NCBI GenBank assembly: GCA_023846275.1 | Contig: CM043868.1 | Span: 15,037,755-15,101,754, forward strand | Source: Vanilla planifolia | Lineage: Eukaryota; Streptophyta; Magnoliopsida; Asparagales; Orchidaceae | Reading direction: 5' to 3' | DNA length: 64,000 nucleotides | Shown: positions 1-10,321 of the stretch, in pieces | Numbering within the stretch: the first letter of the stretch is position 1 | Layout of the letters: each line of letters starts with the position of its first letter | Notes under the pieces: model-generated | What the model was told of the DNA's origin: nothing | What the model saw: only the letters and a program-made list of their open reading frames with translations | Database searches by the model: none | Program-made: the position numbers and the translations under genes

Positions 1-288
1 CAGCAACGAATAAACAGAAAGCATTTCAATGTAAAGAACAGTGAAAAGGCAGAATCTGCCAAAGGTTAGGTGCAGAGATGATATAATTGTGAAAACCATA
101 AATTGAAATACGATAAAAGAAGATTCCAAAAACGTTCAAGGTCCATAGAAATGCTGATGGAACATAGGAGAATCTGTTCATTGAAGCGAGCACCATGACA
201 GATACGAATCTTATCCGCGGTTCATAACATATTCCAATCATCCCTTGCACAGGAAAAAAATCACTAGTTGTTTTTTGAAGCTACTTAC
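1..288 (-). other. Intron 1 of the CDPK gene (partial)
   Basis: This AT-rich stretch follows the donor GTAAGT, read on the minus strand from position 288. No kinase sequence (the expected activation-loop motif GSPYYVAPE) appears in any minus-strand frame here, so the next exon lies beyond the left edge. Confidence 0.8.
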
Positions 289-1045
289 CTGGCTTGAAGA
301 ACACTGAGAGGCCAAAGTCTATGGCCTTGAGAGACAAATCATCGTCCTTGTTAGCAAGCAGGAAATTCTCCGGCTTAAGGTCCCTGTGCATGACTCCAAG
401 AGAGTGGCAGGCCTGGACGACACCAACAATAATCTTTGTGAGCTCCGCAGCCTTCCTCTCACTATAGTGTCCTCTCTGAATTATCCGATCGAACAGCTCC
501 CCTCCCCAGCAGAGCTCCATGACGATGTGGACATAGAGGGGGTCCTCATAGGCGCCCTTGATCTGCACCACGTTCTTGTGGCCAGAAAGATGGTGCATTA
601 TCTGTATCTCCCGGCGCACATCCTCCACATCATCTTTGGTAATCAATTTCCTCTTGGTGATCGACTTGCAGGCGAACTCGACTCCGGTGGCAATCTCGGT
701 GCAGAGAAACGTGGTCCCGAACTGCCCCTGACCCAGTTTCCGGCCAAGAGTGTATAGGTCGTGGATGTTTGATGTCTTGTGGCCGAGCACAGAGTTCGGC
801 GTCGGGTCCATGCCTCTCCTCATATCGACACCCCCCGCTGCCGTAGAACAACGCCGGTCGCTTCCGTCGACCACTTGATCCGGCTTCACCGCGTGCCTTG
901 GGGCCTCTTCCAGCACCTGTTCAGAGGAGGAGAAGATGGAGTTTTTGTGGGAGGACGAGTTATTCTTGGATCCCAAACGCTCCCTCGGCTCCGCGTATTC
1001 CTGAAAGTACTTGTTCCTCAATGATCCCCGGCATGTATTGCCCAT
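289..1045 (-). CDS. CPK: Calcium-dependent protein kinase, group I (CPK5/6/26-like), exon 1, partial
   Basis: N-terminal 252 codons plus one base of a plant CDPK, a Ca2+-activated Ser/Thr kinase that links calcium signals to phosphorylation, often in stress and immune signalling. Start: ATG at 1045 begins MGNTCRGS, an N-myristoylation site (Gly2) with a palmitoylatable Cys5, so membrane attachment is likely. Residues 10-95 are the variable region. The kinase domain starts near 98: glycine loop GQGQFG (105-110), ATP-binding Lys127 (FACKS), helix-C Glu146 (RREIQIM), catalytic HRDLKPEN (Asp222) and DFG (243-245). The exon ends at FFKPG (first base of the Gly codon) before a perfect GTAAGT donor. 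The rest of the kinase, the autoinhibitory junction and the EF hands are outside the window. Oddity: Trp180 in ELCWGGELF, where relatives usually have Ala, Glu or Ser. The subfamily call rests on remembered sequences. Confidence 0.95.
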
Positions 1046-1057
1046 GAAATGATGCAA

Positions 1058-1102
1058 CTATCGCATCGATCCTTCCAATCGAACGCACACGCGTAGGATC
1101 AT
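1058..1102 (-). other. uORF 2 in CDPK leader (14 codons)
   Basis: ATG at 1102 opens a 14-codon frame ending in TAG at 1058-1060, 12 nt before the CDPK start codon. It lies inside the predicted leader. Whether it is translated cannot be seen from sequence. Confidence 0.5.
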
Positions 1103-1106
1103 AACC

Positions 1107-1136
1107 CTAATCTGAAAAAAATTCAAGAATCCTCAT
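1107..1136 (-). other. uORF 1 in CDPK leader (9 codons)
   Basis: ATG at 1136 opens nine codons (MRILEFFSD) ending in TAG at 1107-1109. It is the first of two consecutive non-overlapping uORFs upstream of the kinase ORF, an arrangement that commonly lowers main-ORF translation. Confidence 0.5.
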
Positions 1137-1280
1137 GATCTTTGGATTGCAACTGGATCGGAAACCTAATTTGCAATCGATTGAGCGAGAGAAAATGGAA
1201 GGAGCGATCCGAACAATCCGAGACCAGGATGCCGTCGGCCAAGCTGGAAGCTAGGTAACTCAACGGAGAGCGAGTTTGTT

Positions 1281-1289
1281 CTTTTATAG
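1281..1289 (-). promoter_or_regulatory. TATA-like box of the CDPK gene
   Basis: CTATAAAAG on the minus strand, about 236 nt before the kinase ATG. A start site about 30 nt downstream (near 1250) would give a leader of roughly 205 nt, which has higher GC than the DNA beyond it. The position is plausible; no transcript data were available. Confidence 0.55.
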
Positions 1290-1299
1290 TAACCAAATT

Positions 1300-2790
1300 T
1301 TCAAATAAACACAAAGATGATTTAATCAATTTAAATTTTTCAGTAACAAAGAGGAAGATAAGACGTGCAAACTGTTGACAAAAAAAAGTTAGGCCGTTGC
1401 TGTCAAACCGTGTAAAATGGGACCCTTTTTCAAGCCGTCATATGGAACCGCAAATCAGAACCGCTCGTAATATTTTCAGTGGTTATGATGGATTATGCCC
1501 GGACGTCGTATGCTATAGCCGCCGATGATTAGCATTCATTATTTCTCAGTTAACATTATTAACTGGAAACAGCATTTTTAACTATTTTTCATTTAAAATC
1601 AATATTTCACATCTTAATTTCATTTTATCAGTGCCATTAATGGATTTAATCTAGATGTAGAATTCGAGTTATAAAAAAAGGAAATATTTTTTTAAAATAT
1701 TCAATAACGTAATACTAGACTATGAAAGAATTTTTTGTTTAAACTAATTAAATAATATCAAATATTACAAACAATAATTGAAAGTATTTGAATATGTGTA
1801 TAAATTATCTATATATGTTTAGCAGGGAATACAATTTATTAAAAAATTTTATTTTAAAGATTTTGAAGTTAAATGAGAAAGATGACAAAATATTGTAGAA
1901 AATAATTGAAAATATCTGAATATTTAAATAAAATATTAAAACACGTTTTGCAAAAAAAATAATTTATCAAATAATTTTATAAAATAATGCACTTGGGTAC
2001 ATTTAATGATTAAAAAAACAAACTAAAAATAAAAATATTCAAATACTATTTAATATTGTCTCAAAAAATGGCATTTCAGCTTAAGTGTTGTTTTTTGTGA
2101 AAATAATTTTTTAGGATAAAAATCAACTTATTAAAGACAAATAAAAAAATCTCTATAAAAAAACAAAATAACTTGAGCTTAAAGGAAGTCATCTTTAAAG
2201 GGAAAAATAATAAAAGTAAATGTTAATTGTAGTATAATTATTTATAATCAAATGCAAGTTTGTAAATATAGCCATTTTTTAATTTTGATTATCAAAGCAG
2301 AAAAACTATGAATTTGTTATATATTAATGACTTAATTCTTTTAATTCTATAATAATAAAATTTTCAAGCGTCTTTTCTTTATTACAATTTTTAAAGAGTA
2401 ACAAATTCTTGAATTGTTTACGACAAGGAAGCAATCATCATTTTGTCATTTTTGAATTTGCATCAATTATAATAATGAAATCATTTTTAGTGATTATAAA
2501 AGGAGCTCTTTAACATAAAGGAAGATAAATATTACACATCTCTTTTGGCTAGCCAAAATTTGTTATTTTTATTTGATTTTATTAATTAAATACATATAAA
2601 TTTGAGTAATAAGTTAATTATGATTTGATGAGAATTATATAATATGATGATAAAAAATTGTACTATATAGTGAAAAAAATTATTTAAAAGTTTGGTTATG
2701 AATATCTTATATTACTGTATTAGTTAGTTTTATAATACAATCAAGTAATAAAAATAATGAGATGTAAGAGTGAATAAAGTGTTAAAGAAA
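1300..2790. other. AT-rich gene-free DNA upstream of the CDPK
   Basis: The proximal 150 bp may contain further CDPK promoter sites. Beyond about 1560 the sequence is very AT-rich, with stops in all six frames and no recognisable protein, RNA gene or element boundary. Confidence 0.6.
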
Positions 2791-3180
2791 ACTTTAATTG
2801 TATAAATATGACTAGGTAATCATATAAATATAATGATATTATGAATGTTAATAGTCAAACATGTCTGATAAGTTAAGGAAGAAATTTTGATATTATGCAA
2901 TATGATTATAACAAATCATATAATACGATCTAATTTAAGAAAGAGAAATATGAATAGATGTAAAAGGTGGCTTATGATTGTATAAGGTCAATCGCACTAT
3001 TGTACAATAATATTAGTGTTGAAATAAAGAGTTAGTTTAAGCAATATTGTGATCATATATATATGAAAGCAAGAATTGCATTAGTACAATAAAAGAGAAA
3101 AAATATTTACTAAGTCCAATGAGTTGAGTATTGAGAGAATTGATGAATTATTAATATGATTAATACAATCATATAAGTGG
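2791..3180. repeat. 390-bp tandem duplication, copy 1
   Basis: This unit begins ACTTTAATTG and is matched at moderate identity by the adjacent unit starting at 3181. Shared landmarks in the same order include TAATGATAT, TTAAGGAAGA, TGGCTTATGAT and AAAAGAGAA. No coding sequence is seen. Confidence 0.75.
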
Positions 3181-3572
3181 ACTTTGGTTATACTAGTATA
3201 ACTTAGTGATTACATAAGTATAATGATATCATGAATGCCAATGATCAGTCGTGTTTGATAGGTTAAGGAAGATGTTTTAGTATATATAATAAGATCACGA
3301 CACATCATACAATATAATATAGTATAAGAAAAAGAGAAATGTGAACACTCACAAAAATTGGCTTATGATCATATAAAATTGACCACACTTATATAAGGAC
3401 GTTAATATAGTAAAAGGAGAGTCATTCTATACGATGTTGTGATTATACAAGTACGAAAGCATTGATCGTATTCATACAATAAAAAGAGAAGGAATATTTA
3501 TTAACTCAGACAAGTTAATTATCAAAAGAACTAATGAAACATATAATATGATTAGTATAATCATATAAATAC
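3181..3572. repeat. 390-bp tandem duplication, copy 2
   Basis: Head-to-tail partner of 2791-3180, beginning ACTTTGGTTA and ending near the second AATCATATAAATA. Divergence is dominated by transitions, as expected for an old methylated repeat. The match stops abruptly after about 3572. Confidence 0.75.
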
Positions 3573-6395
3573 AATCTAACTAAGAGAAATGTTAGATATA
3601 AGAATCATTGAGTTATGACATGAGAAGTGATATATAAGTGTATTATGTGTATATGAATATTAAGATTTACAACTACAAATAATAGGATTAATCAATAAAG
3701 AGAGATTTAATTAATCATAAATTATAAAAAAAAACTTTAGTATTAATATGATATAAAAAACTGAATAAATTGGGTTTTGTATTTGAGTTGTTTTTTATCC
3801 CAATTATTGAAATTGAAGTGTCAGATTTAAAGTTTGGAAACTTCTTGGATAGAGGCAATTGCATTAGGATTAAAGAAATTTGGATCATATGATTATTATG
3901 ATCTAATCATTATTATAAATCCTAAAGAGAGGGATTGGAGGTATGTGATCATTTATATATAAAATGTATGCTTGATTATCCTAACAAACCCTAATAATCC
4001 TTCCAACCTAGAAGATTAAACGAAGGCAAGGAAGATACCTTATCATGAGCAAGAGGTGGAGGAAGTAATTATAGGAGTTAAAGGGAAATGGGAGAGAACT
4101 TGAAGACCTTTATATGGTTAAGATAGGATGTACATCAAGATCATGCAACTAAACTTAGATATTCTTAGGATTAATAAATCAATTATCTTGTTGTAATATT
4201 GTGTTTGATATGAAATAATGTTATGCAATCTTCTTCTCTCTTGATACTTTATAATAATAAGAATAAATATGCTAACAAAAAACTTTATAAATTCATTAAG
4301 AATATTATAGATTAATGATCTCTATGAAATATTGTTTAAGCCATGCATGGTCATTAATCTTTTCATACTTGAGAGATGTATGAATATATGTTTATTAAAG
4401 TTGAGATTTTTTTTCATGCTATAAGAAATATATTCAAAATTCAAATTTTAAAGTGACATTTATTAGCATGACTTACCTTACATAACCCATGAAATTATAA
4501 TTTTATGATTAATGGCATGCTTACAATATTATATTCTTATTTCTTATTTGAAGATTGAATTTTAAATCCTTGAGAAAATATTCATGGAGTCATAACTATG
4601 ACAATGTATTGGTATGACCTACGATTTTAGCATACTAAATTGGATTTAAAATTATATTATGTTTAATTACTTAAAAATGTAAAATTTACTTTGATGATTG
4701 TTAAATATTTAATCTTCACTGAGAGTTCATGCTAAAGTTTTAGGAGAATTTGTTAGTTACATTGAGATCTAGCAATGACTTGTGAACTTCATGAAAAATC
4801 ATGAAATTGAGATGAAATATAATAGCTTCCTTTCTCTTATTATGATATAAAATGATTTTAATTTATATAAATATAATGTTATGGCTTGGTTATGAAGTTT
4901 GACATGATAATTATGAATAAAAATCCGTGTTAATAAAGAGATGTGATATCAATAACTTTTGAAAACCTTTAACTAAAATTAAAGTCAAGGTAATTATCTA
5001 ATTTTGCTAGATGACATGCTTTATGATATAAGCTTTGGTTGGACAAAACCACCTTAAACTTTATCATGATTAGTGGTATGATGGTGAGAACTTAGGTTTA
5101 TATACTTGAAACTAAGGATACAAAGTTGTGAATAAACTTTGATGCAAAGCAATATAGGCTAGGTAATGAACACTTAGATAGAAATTTGAATGCTGTATGC
5201 CTTAGTTTTGCTTGAGAAGCTAGCAACATGCTTGGTTAAGACATTGAAAGGCAAGATTTGAACTTTGGAATGACTTAGATGACTTCTAATGTTAAGAGAA
5301 GTCATTGACTTCTTGTGTAGGAACCTAGGAAGGCTTAGTTATAACCCTTGGAAGAGGATTAAGTTGGATGACAATTTGTTTAAGCTTGTAAGTGTTAGAT
5401 AGGGTCTAACTAAGTGAGGTTTATGTGAGGTCAATTTAACATTGATAGTCATTACACGATTTAAGATAAATATTTAGATATCAATTTTATATCTTGTTCG
5501 AGACTCTTAAGAGATTAATTAAAAGTGATAGATTTCAAATTACTTGTGATCAAAGGTTAATGTAGAATTGAATTAAGATAGACCAAGATAAGATTAAATA
5601 GACTCAGGTTTTTATTTATATGAAAAAAAATCTGAGATATAAATCTAGGATTGGATCATAGATAATAGATCTTGGTGAGTCTTATGTATGCTTGGAATAA
5701 GGTCATGGGATAGAGTAATTCCTAAGTAGCTTGGAATGAAGAGTAGAGAGCATAATTAAGACCTTAAAAAAAGATGTTATACATGGCCAATAGAAAATTT
5801 GCTTATTTTTATAATGGATAAACCGTAGGCATAACATGGTTGATTTATGTAAGACATTGAAAAACCTATACTATCTCAGGCCATATGTTAGAATCATAGA
5901 TGGTTATCTGGAGAGTTGTATAAGTGGCTCACGAGAGATTTTGGATGCCATAATATCTTGTATTAGACCAATAATAAATGAATCACTGGTGGGACTCATA
6001 AAAATGTAAATTAATGAGTAACTATATTTTGAAAAGATTCCTAAGGTTTAATTAAGATTATAAATTGGGTGAGAATCTAAAAGTAACAAGATAGGAAAAA
6101 TAATTTTAAGTAAGATGCTAATTGAGGTTAAGGACAAACACTTATCAATTGAGGAACTTTTGAATTTATTAAATTACATAAATAATTAGATTAAGAATTT
6201 AAAGATAACTCTAGAATATTTCAAATAATAGTTTGATTTCCAAATGACTAATTAAAGGATTTTAAGGAAATCTTAGGAATATCAAGATAATGGATAGAAG
6301 TTTGAATTAATAACAATGTAATGAACAGAGTAATCATAGTTGATGAATAATCTTTTGATGTAATAAAACCTAGGATTAGAATCCTTAAATTAGTA
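3573..6395. other. Gene-free, G-over-C skewed decayed repeat DNA
   Basis: From about 3.7 kb the plus strand is visibly poor in C and relatively rich in G, with almost no CpG, which suits an old C-to-T-decayed transposable element. I could not match any pol, gag or transposase motif in either strand, so no family is assigned. Confidence 0.5.
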
Positions 6396-6540
6396 ACAAC
6401 ACATCTTGAAAAAGTATAATTTATATAGTTATGACATATCTTGAAAAAGAGTATTAGTTTAGATAACTATAACATATCATAGAATAAAATATTGATTTTT
6501 ATAATTATGACATATCTTAAAAAAGAGTATTGATTTATAT
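6396..6540. repeat. 38-bp tandem repeat, four copies
   Basis: Four degenerate copies contain the core ACATATCTTGAAAAAGAGTA (first copy shorter). Cores start near 6401, 6434, 6472 and 6510, a spacing of about 33-38 bp. Confidence 0.7.
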
Positions 6541-7860
6541 GATGATAGACCTAAGTGAGGTTGCATGAGCTTGAAGGTAGTTTCAAATTTTGGTAGGTCA
6601 TTGGACATCAGTTGGTTGCATCATTTATTAGTCTAATTTAAACTTGACATTTCTAGAGCTTATTGCATGATATATGTGATCATGATATTAAGATGGTCTT
6701 GATTTATATTACTTGTATAGTATTTTTATAGTACATTAGATTGCATGTGATTTTAATAGTGCCACTTAAGGATTCACTAATGAGCTTTGGCTCATCTTTC
6801 TTTTTTTAAATATAAGATCAAGGAGACTAAAGATAATATAAGAGCCTATGATTTGAGGGCTTGTAGATTTACTTTATAGTTATAGTTTACATTTTCTTAA
6901 TGATATGACATTGATCCATTTTAGTTTAATGATATAATACATGGATATTAGATATTCATTATCTTTTAATATTATTTCTTTATGGATTTTGATGTTAGAT
7001 ACTTCTATTTGTTTATGTGAATTATTTGTATATTATATGATACATTGATACCTTATATGTGTTATTATAATTAGTAAATTACCTTACCTCAAGATGAACA
7101 AATTCTTAAGTCATATGGATGTCTATTTATTAAAAGAGCTTGGTTCATGGTAGGTGACATGATGTGAACTTGGAGATTAGATTAAGGGATCGTGACTCCA
7201 AGTTTGACTATAAAGTCAAAAGAGTGAAAATGTGATTAGCCAAATATAATGATGTGTATAACAATTGCTGCATCTGATGATTCTAAAAAAATTGTTAAAA
7301 ATGTTATGTGTGATAATAAATAAGCATGAAAAGAGTATTAATGAAGACATTTCTTGAAAATAAATTCTTTCTTTTTTTTTCTTTTCTTTTATCATTTTTC
7401 TTGTGAGTTTTTACAACATTACAAATTTTTTAGTGATTTTTTATTTTGATTCAATTGGGTTTTGTTCTTATCTAATGGTAACTTCTTAATATGCATAATT
7501 TTCATTTATGCATCATTGTTCTTAACTCTTAATACAACAAATGTATTATCTATAATATAAATATTAATGAGATTCTAGAGATGATAATCAATAAGATAAT
7601 AATATATATAAAAATAAGCTATAATAAATTATATAATAATTTTTATAATTAAATAAGTAATTATATAAGTAAACTAATAAATCTAATAAAAAAATATAAA
7701 CATGCAATATGTGCTCTTTTATCTTACTATTTTTATTCTTTAAATGTTATAAGATAAATTATTATTTTTCTATTTTAATCTCATTTTTATTATGTATCTC
7801 ATATTTTTCTCTTATAGATCATTATCCTTTAAGACTAGTATCATAAGAATTTATAAAAGT
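6541..7860. other. AT-rich gene-free DNA
   Basis: Continues the G-over-C skew to about 7250, then becomes plain AT-rich sequence. No gene, RNA or clear repeat boundary was recognised. Confidence 0.5.
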
Positions 7861-7869
7861 ATCCTTACC

Positions 7870-8250
7870 TCTAAGTTATTCTCATCTTATATAATATATA
7901 TCAAAATCTTATAGACATAGGTGGGCTATCATCTTATATCATATATATAAGAATTTTGCCCTAATCATATATATAGCATCATATAGATATAAATGAACAA
8001 TCTTACCCTTGGACCATCTTTACCTTAATAGTAAAACTATGTAGATATAAATAGGCTATCTTAATCCTAAGCTATCCTTATCCTATATCATGTATATTAA
8101 TATCTTGTCTTAATCATGTACATAAAATTATGTATATACAGATAGGTTATCCTAATCTCAGGACATTCTTACCCTATATCATCTAACCATATATATATAT
8201 ATATATGGGTTATTTTAGCCTTAGGTTGTCTTTACTTTGCATTATGTATA
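7870..8250. repeat. Degenerate tandem repeat with ATA-rich linkers
   Basis: Similar segments recur: AGACATAGGTGGGCTATC near 7915, AGATATAAATGAACAATC near 7985, AGATATAAATAGGCTATC near 8042, ACAGATAGGTTATCC near 8138 and GGGTTATTTTAGCC near 8207. Each is followed by a CTTA(C/T)CC-type stretch and a TATA-rich linker. Spacing varies from about 57 to 98 bp. A short (AT)n run lies at 8193-8206. Confidence 0.65.
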
Positions 8251-9140
8251 GTAATAATATGTGAGGTAATAATATAATCTAAGAATATTTGAGAATAATA
8301 TATTAAGAGATATATCAATCATTTTATTTCTATGTTTGATAATTTGACCCACCAAATATTCACATTCTAAATTATTTTTTATTCATCATCTTATATAATA
8401 TTCTATTATGTTTCATGTTATTAATCTTGTTATATAATACCATAAAGGAATAACACATTTATAAAATATTAGATAAAAACATACTACTTGATTAACTAAA
8501 AACAATATCATTTGATAAATAATATTAAACATGATTTACTAATGTATTTATATCATAGTTACTAATAAACTTACCTAAATTTAGGAGTTAACTTACATTT
8601 TTAACCATAATATTTTTTGATTTTTTACAATATCATGTATATATAATAATTAGCATATATCCTATATGTGATATGTTTAATAAATAATTAAACTTATTTT
8701 AGTCTATTTTAGACATTTAAGTTGTTTAAATTCACATTGATATGATTTTATAATTGTTTCATACTATGGTATAAAATTAAGTGTACCATATAGTTCTAAT
8801 ATGATTCTAATATATTATAACATGTTTAGTAGTATAGATCATTTTTATCACATAATATATCTTTATGACCTCCTTATTATATCATATAATTTCTTTAATT
8901 TTTCATTACTTAGCCTACTTATTTGATTCGATGTATAAGTTCAATAAGATTATCATATAGTATGATATATCATGTCATATTGTACATTCTCACGTGATCC
9001 CCTCTATTTTATCATATTACTTATGATAATCTAATATAATTTATATAATTATATTATCCTAAATAATTTTAATTTATTTTATTTTATTTATTTCTTTCAC
9101 TAATTACTGACATTATGCACTAATTGTACTAATACAACAA
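8251..9140. other. AT-rich gene-free DNA
   Basis: Very AT-rich with frequent CATATA and ATATGAT words. No gene or defined repeat boundary is visible. Confidence 0.5.
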
Positions 9141-9143
9141 AAC

Positions 9144-9159
9144 ATTATATAATATGATC
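9144..9159. repeat. Outlying copy of the ATNATATAATATGATC dyad
   Basis: ATTATATAATATGATC, one base different from the motif clustered at 10153-10321. It is nearly self-complementary. Confidence 0.6.
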
Positions 9160-9223
9160 TATTAACCAATCCAATCTTTTTAACTTATTTGAAATTGATT
9201 ATGTGATGGTGCTTTAATATGAA

Positions 9224-9250
9224 TTATATATATATACACGTACACACACA

Positions 9251-9310
<60 letters not shown>

Positions 9311-9370
9311 CATACATACATATATATAAATATACCTATACATATACATCTTTATATGTATACATATATA
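9224..9370. repeat. Compound (AT)n/(AC)n/(AT)n microsatellite
   Basis: A run of TA steps, then an (AC)n core at about 9242-9288, then (AT)n to about 9310 and imperfect ATAC/ATAT units. Replication slippage is the likely origin and length polymorphism is expected. Confidence 0.95.
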
Positions 9371-10152
9371 ATACTATAAGAACATATAATAAGAAAGAAA
9401 GAAAATAAATGAAAAAAAAAAATAAAAAGAAAGAAAGCTGATTAGGTTTAGTGATATATAAGATCTTGAGAAAAAAAAAGAAAAATAAATATGAATATTT
9501 TCTCAATTACCATATCTTATAGCTAGCAATTTTGAAATAAAAATTGCCTCTATTATCATAAAAATTGGAGATAGGGCCAAACATAGTAGATGCATGTCCT
9601 CGTCAATATAGGATGTTGGTAATGAAGAGTAATGACTTCTTGATAGATGAGATAGACATCACCTAGTTGTTATAGCCACTTAAAGTTGAGGCATTAGTAT
9701 GGAAGTGTTCTTATTTTCACTAATAAAAGTTATTGATAACAGAGATAGTGGATAGCTGTCATATAGGAAAATGTGAGAATAAAAGAAAGAATAAGAAAAA
9801 TTTAGAAAGAAAGTAAGAAAAATAAAATAATTTGAATATTAAGGAAAGAAAGCAAATGATATAATATAATATATATCATATAATAATAGAATTATATGAT
9901 TAATATATACAAACATGAGTATGATACATACAAGCATTAATGTAATAATTTAATATACATAAATTTTTTTATAGGTTATCATCTTATCTGATATCTTTAA
10001 TCTCTTATTTTTTATAATAAAATACATGTATCTAAATTATTATTTGACTATTTATATGAAATATAATTATTATTATGTTAAGTTAAATAAAATAGATAAT
10101 TTTTCGTTTTTACTTTATATTTTTAAAAGCATAATATTATACAATTTCTCTC

Positions 10153-10321
10153 ATCATATAATATGATCAATACTTTATACCATTCTTATATCATATAATA
10201 TAACCTTTAAGTGATCATAAAATATGATCTTGGACATCATATAATATGATCCTCATTACTTATCAAACTTGTTTAATCTAACCTTCAATCATATTTTCTC
10301 AACTAATTATATAATATGATC
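10153..10321. repeat. Cluster of 16-17 bp dyads (GATCATATAATATGATC type)
   Basis: ATCATATAATATGATC occurs at 10153-10168 and 10236-10251. Variants occur at 10188-10205, 10213-10229 (GATCATAAAATATGATC) and 10306-10321. The 17-mer form has 8-bp arms around one central base. Function unknown. Confidence 0.75.

Noticed and set aside
386..757. Plus-strand 123-codon open frame
   Set aside because: It is antisense to the CDPK kinase domain exon, which explains the open frame; no independent domain.
9224..9370. AC/AT repeat block considered as CRISPR-like or satellite array
   Set aside because: Dinucleotide microsatellite with no spacers.
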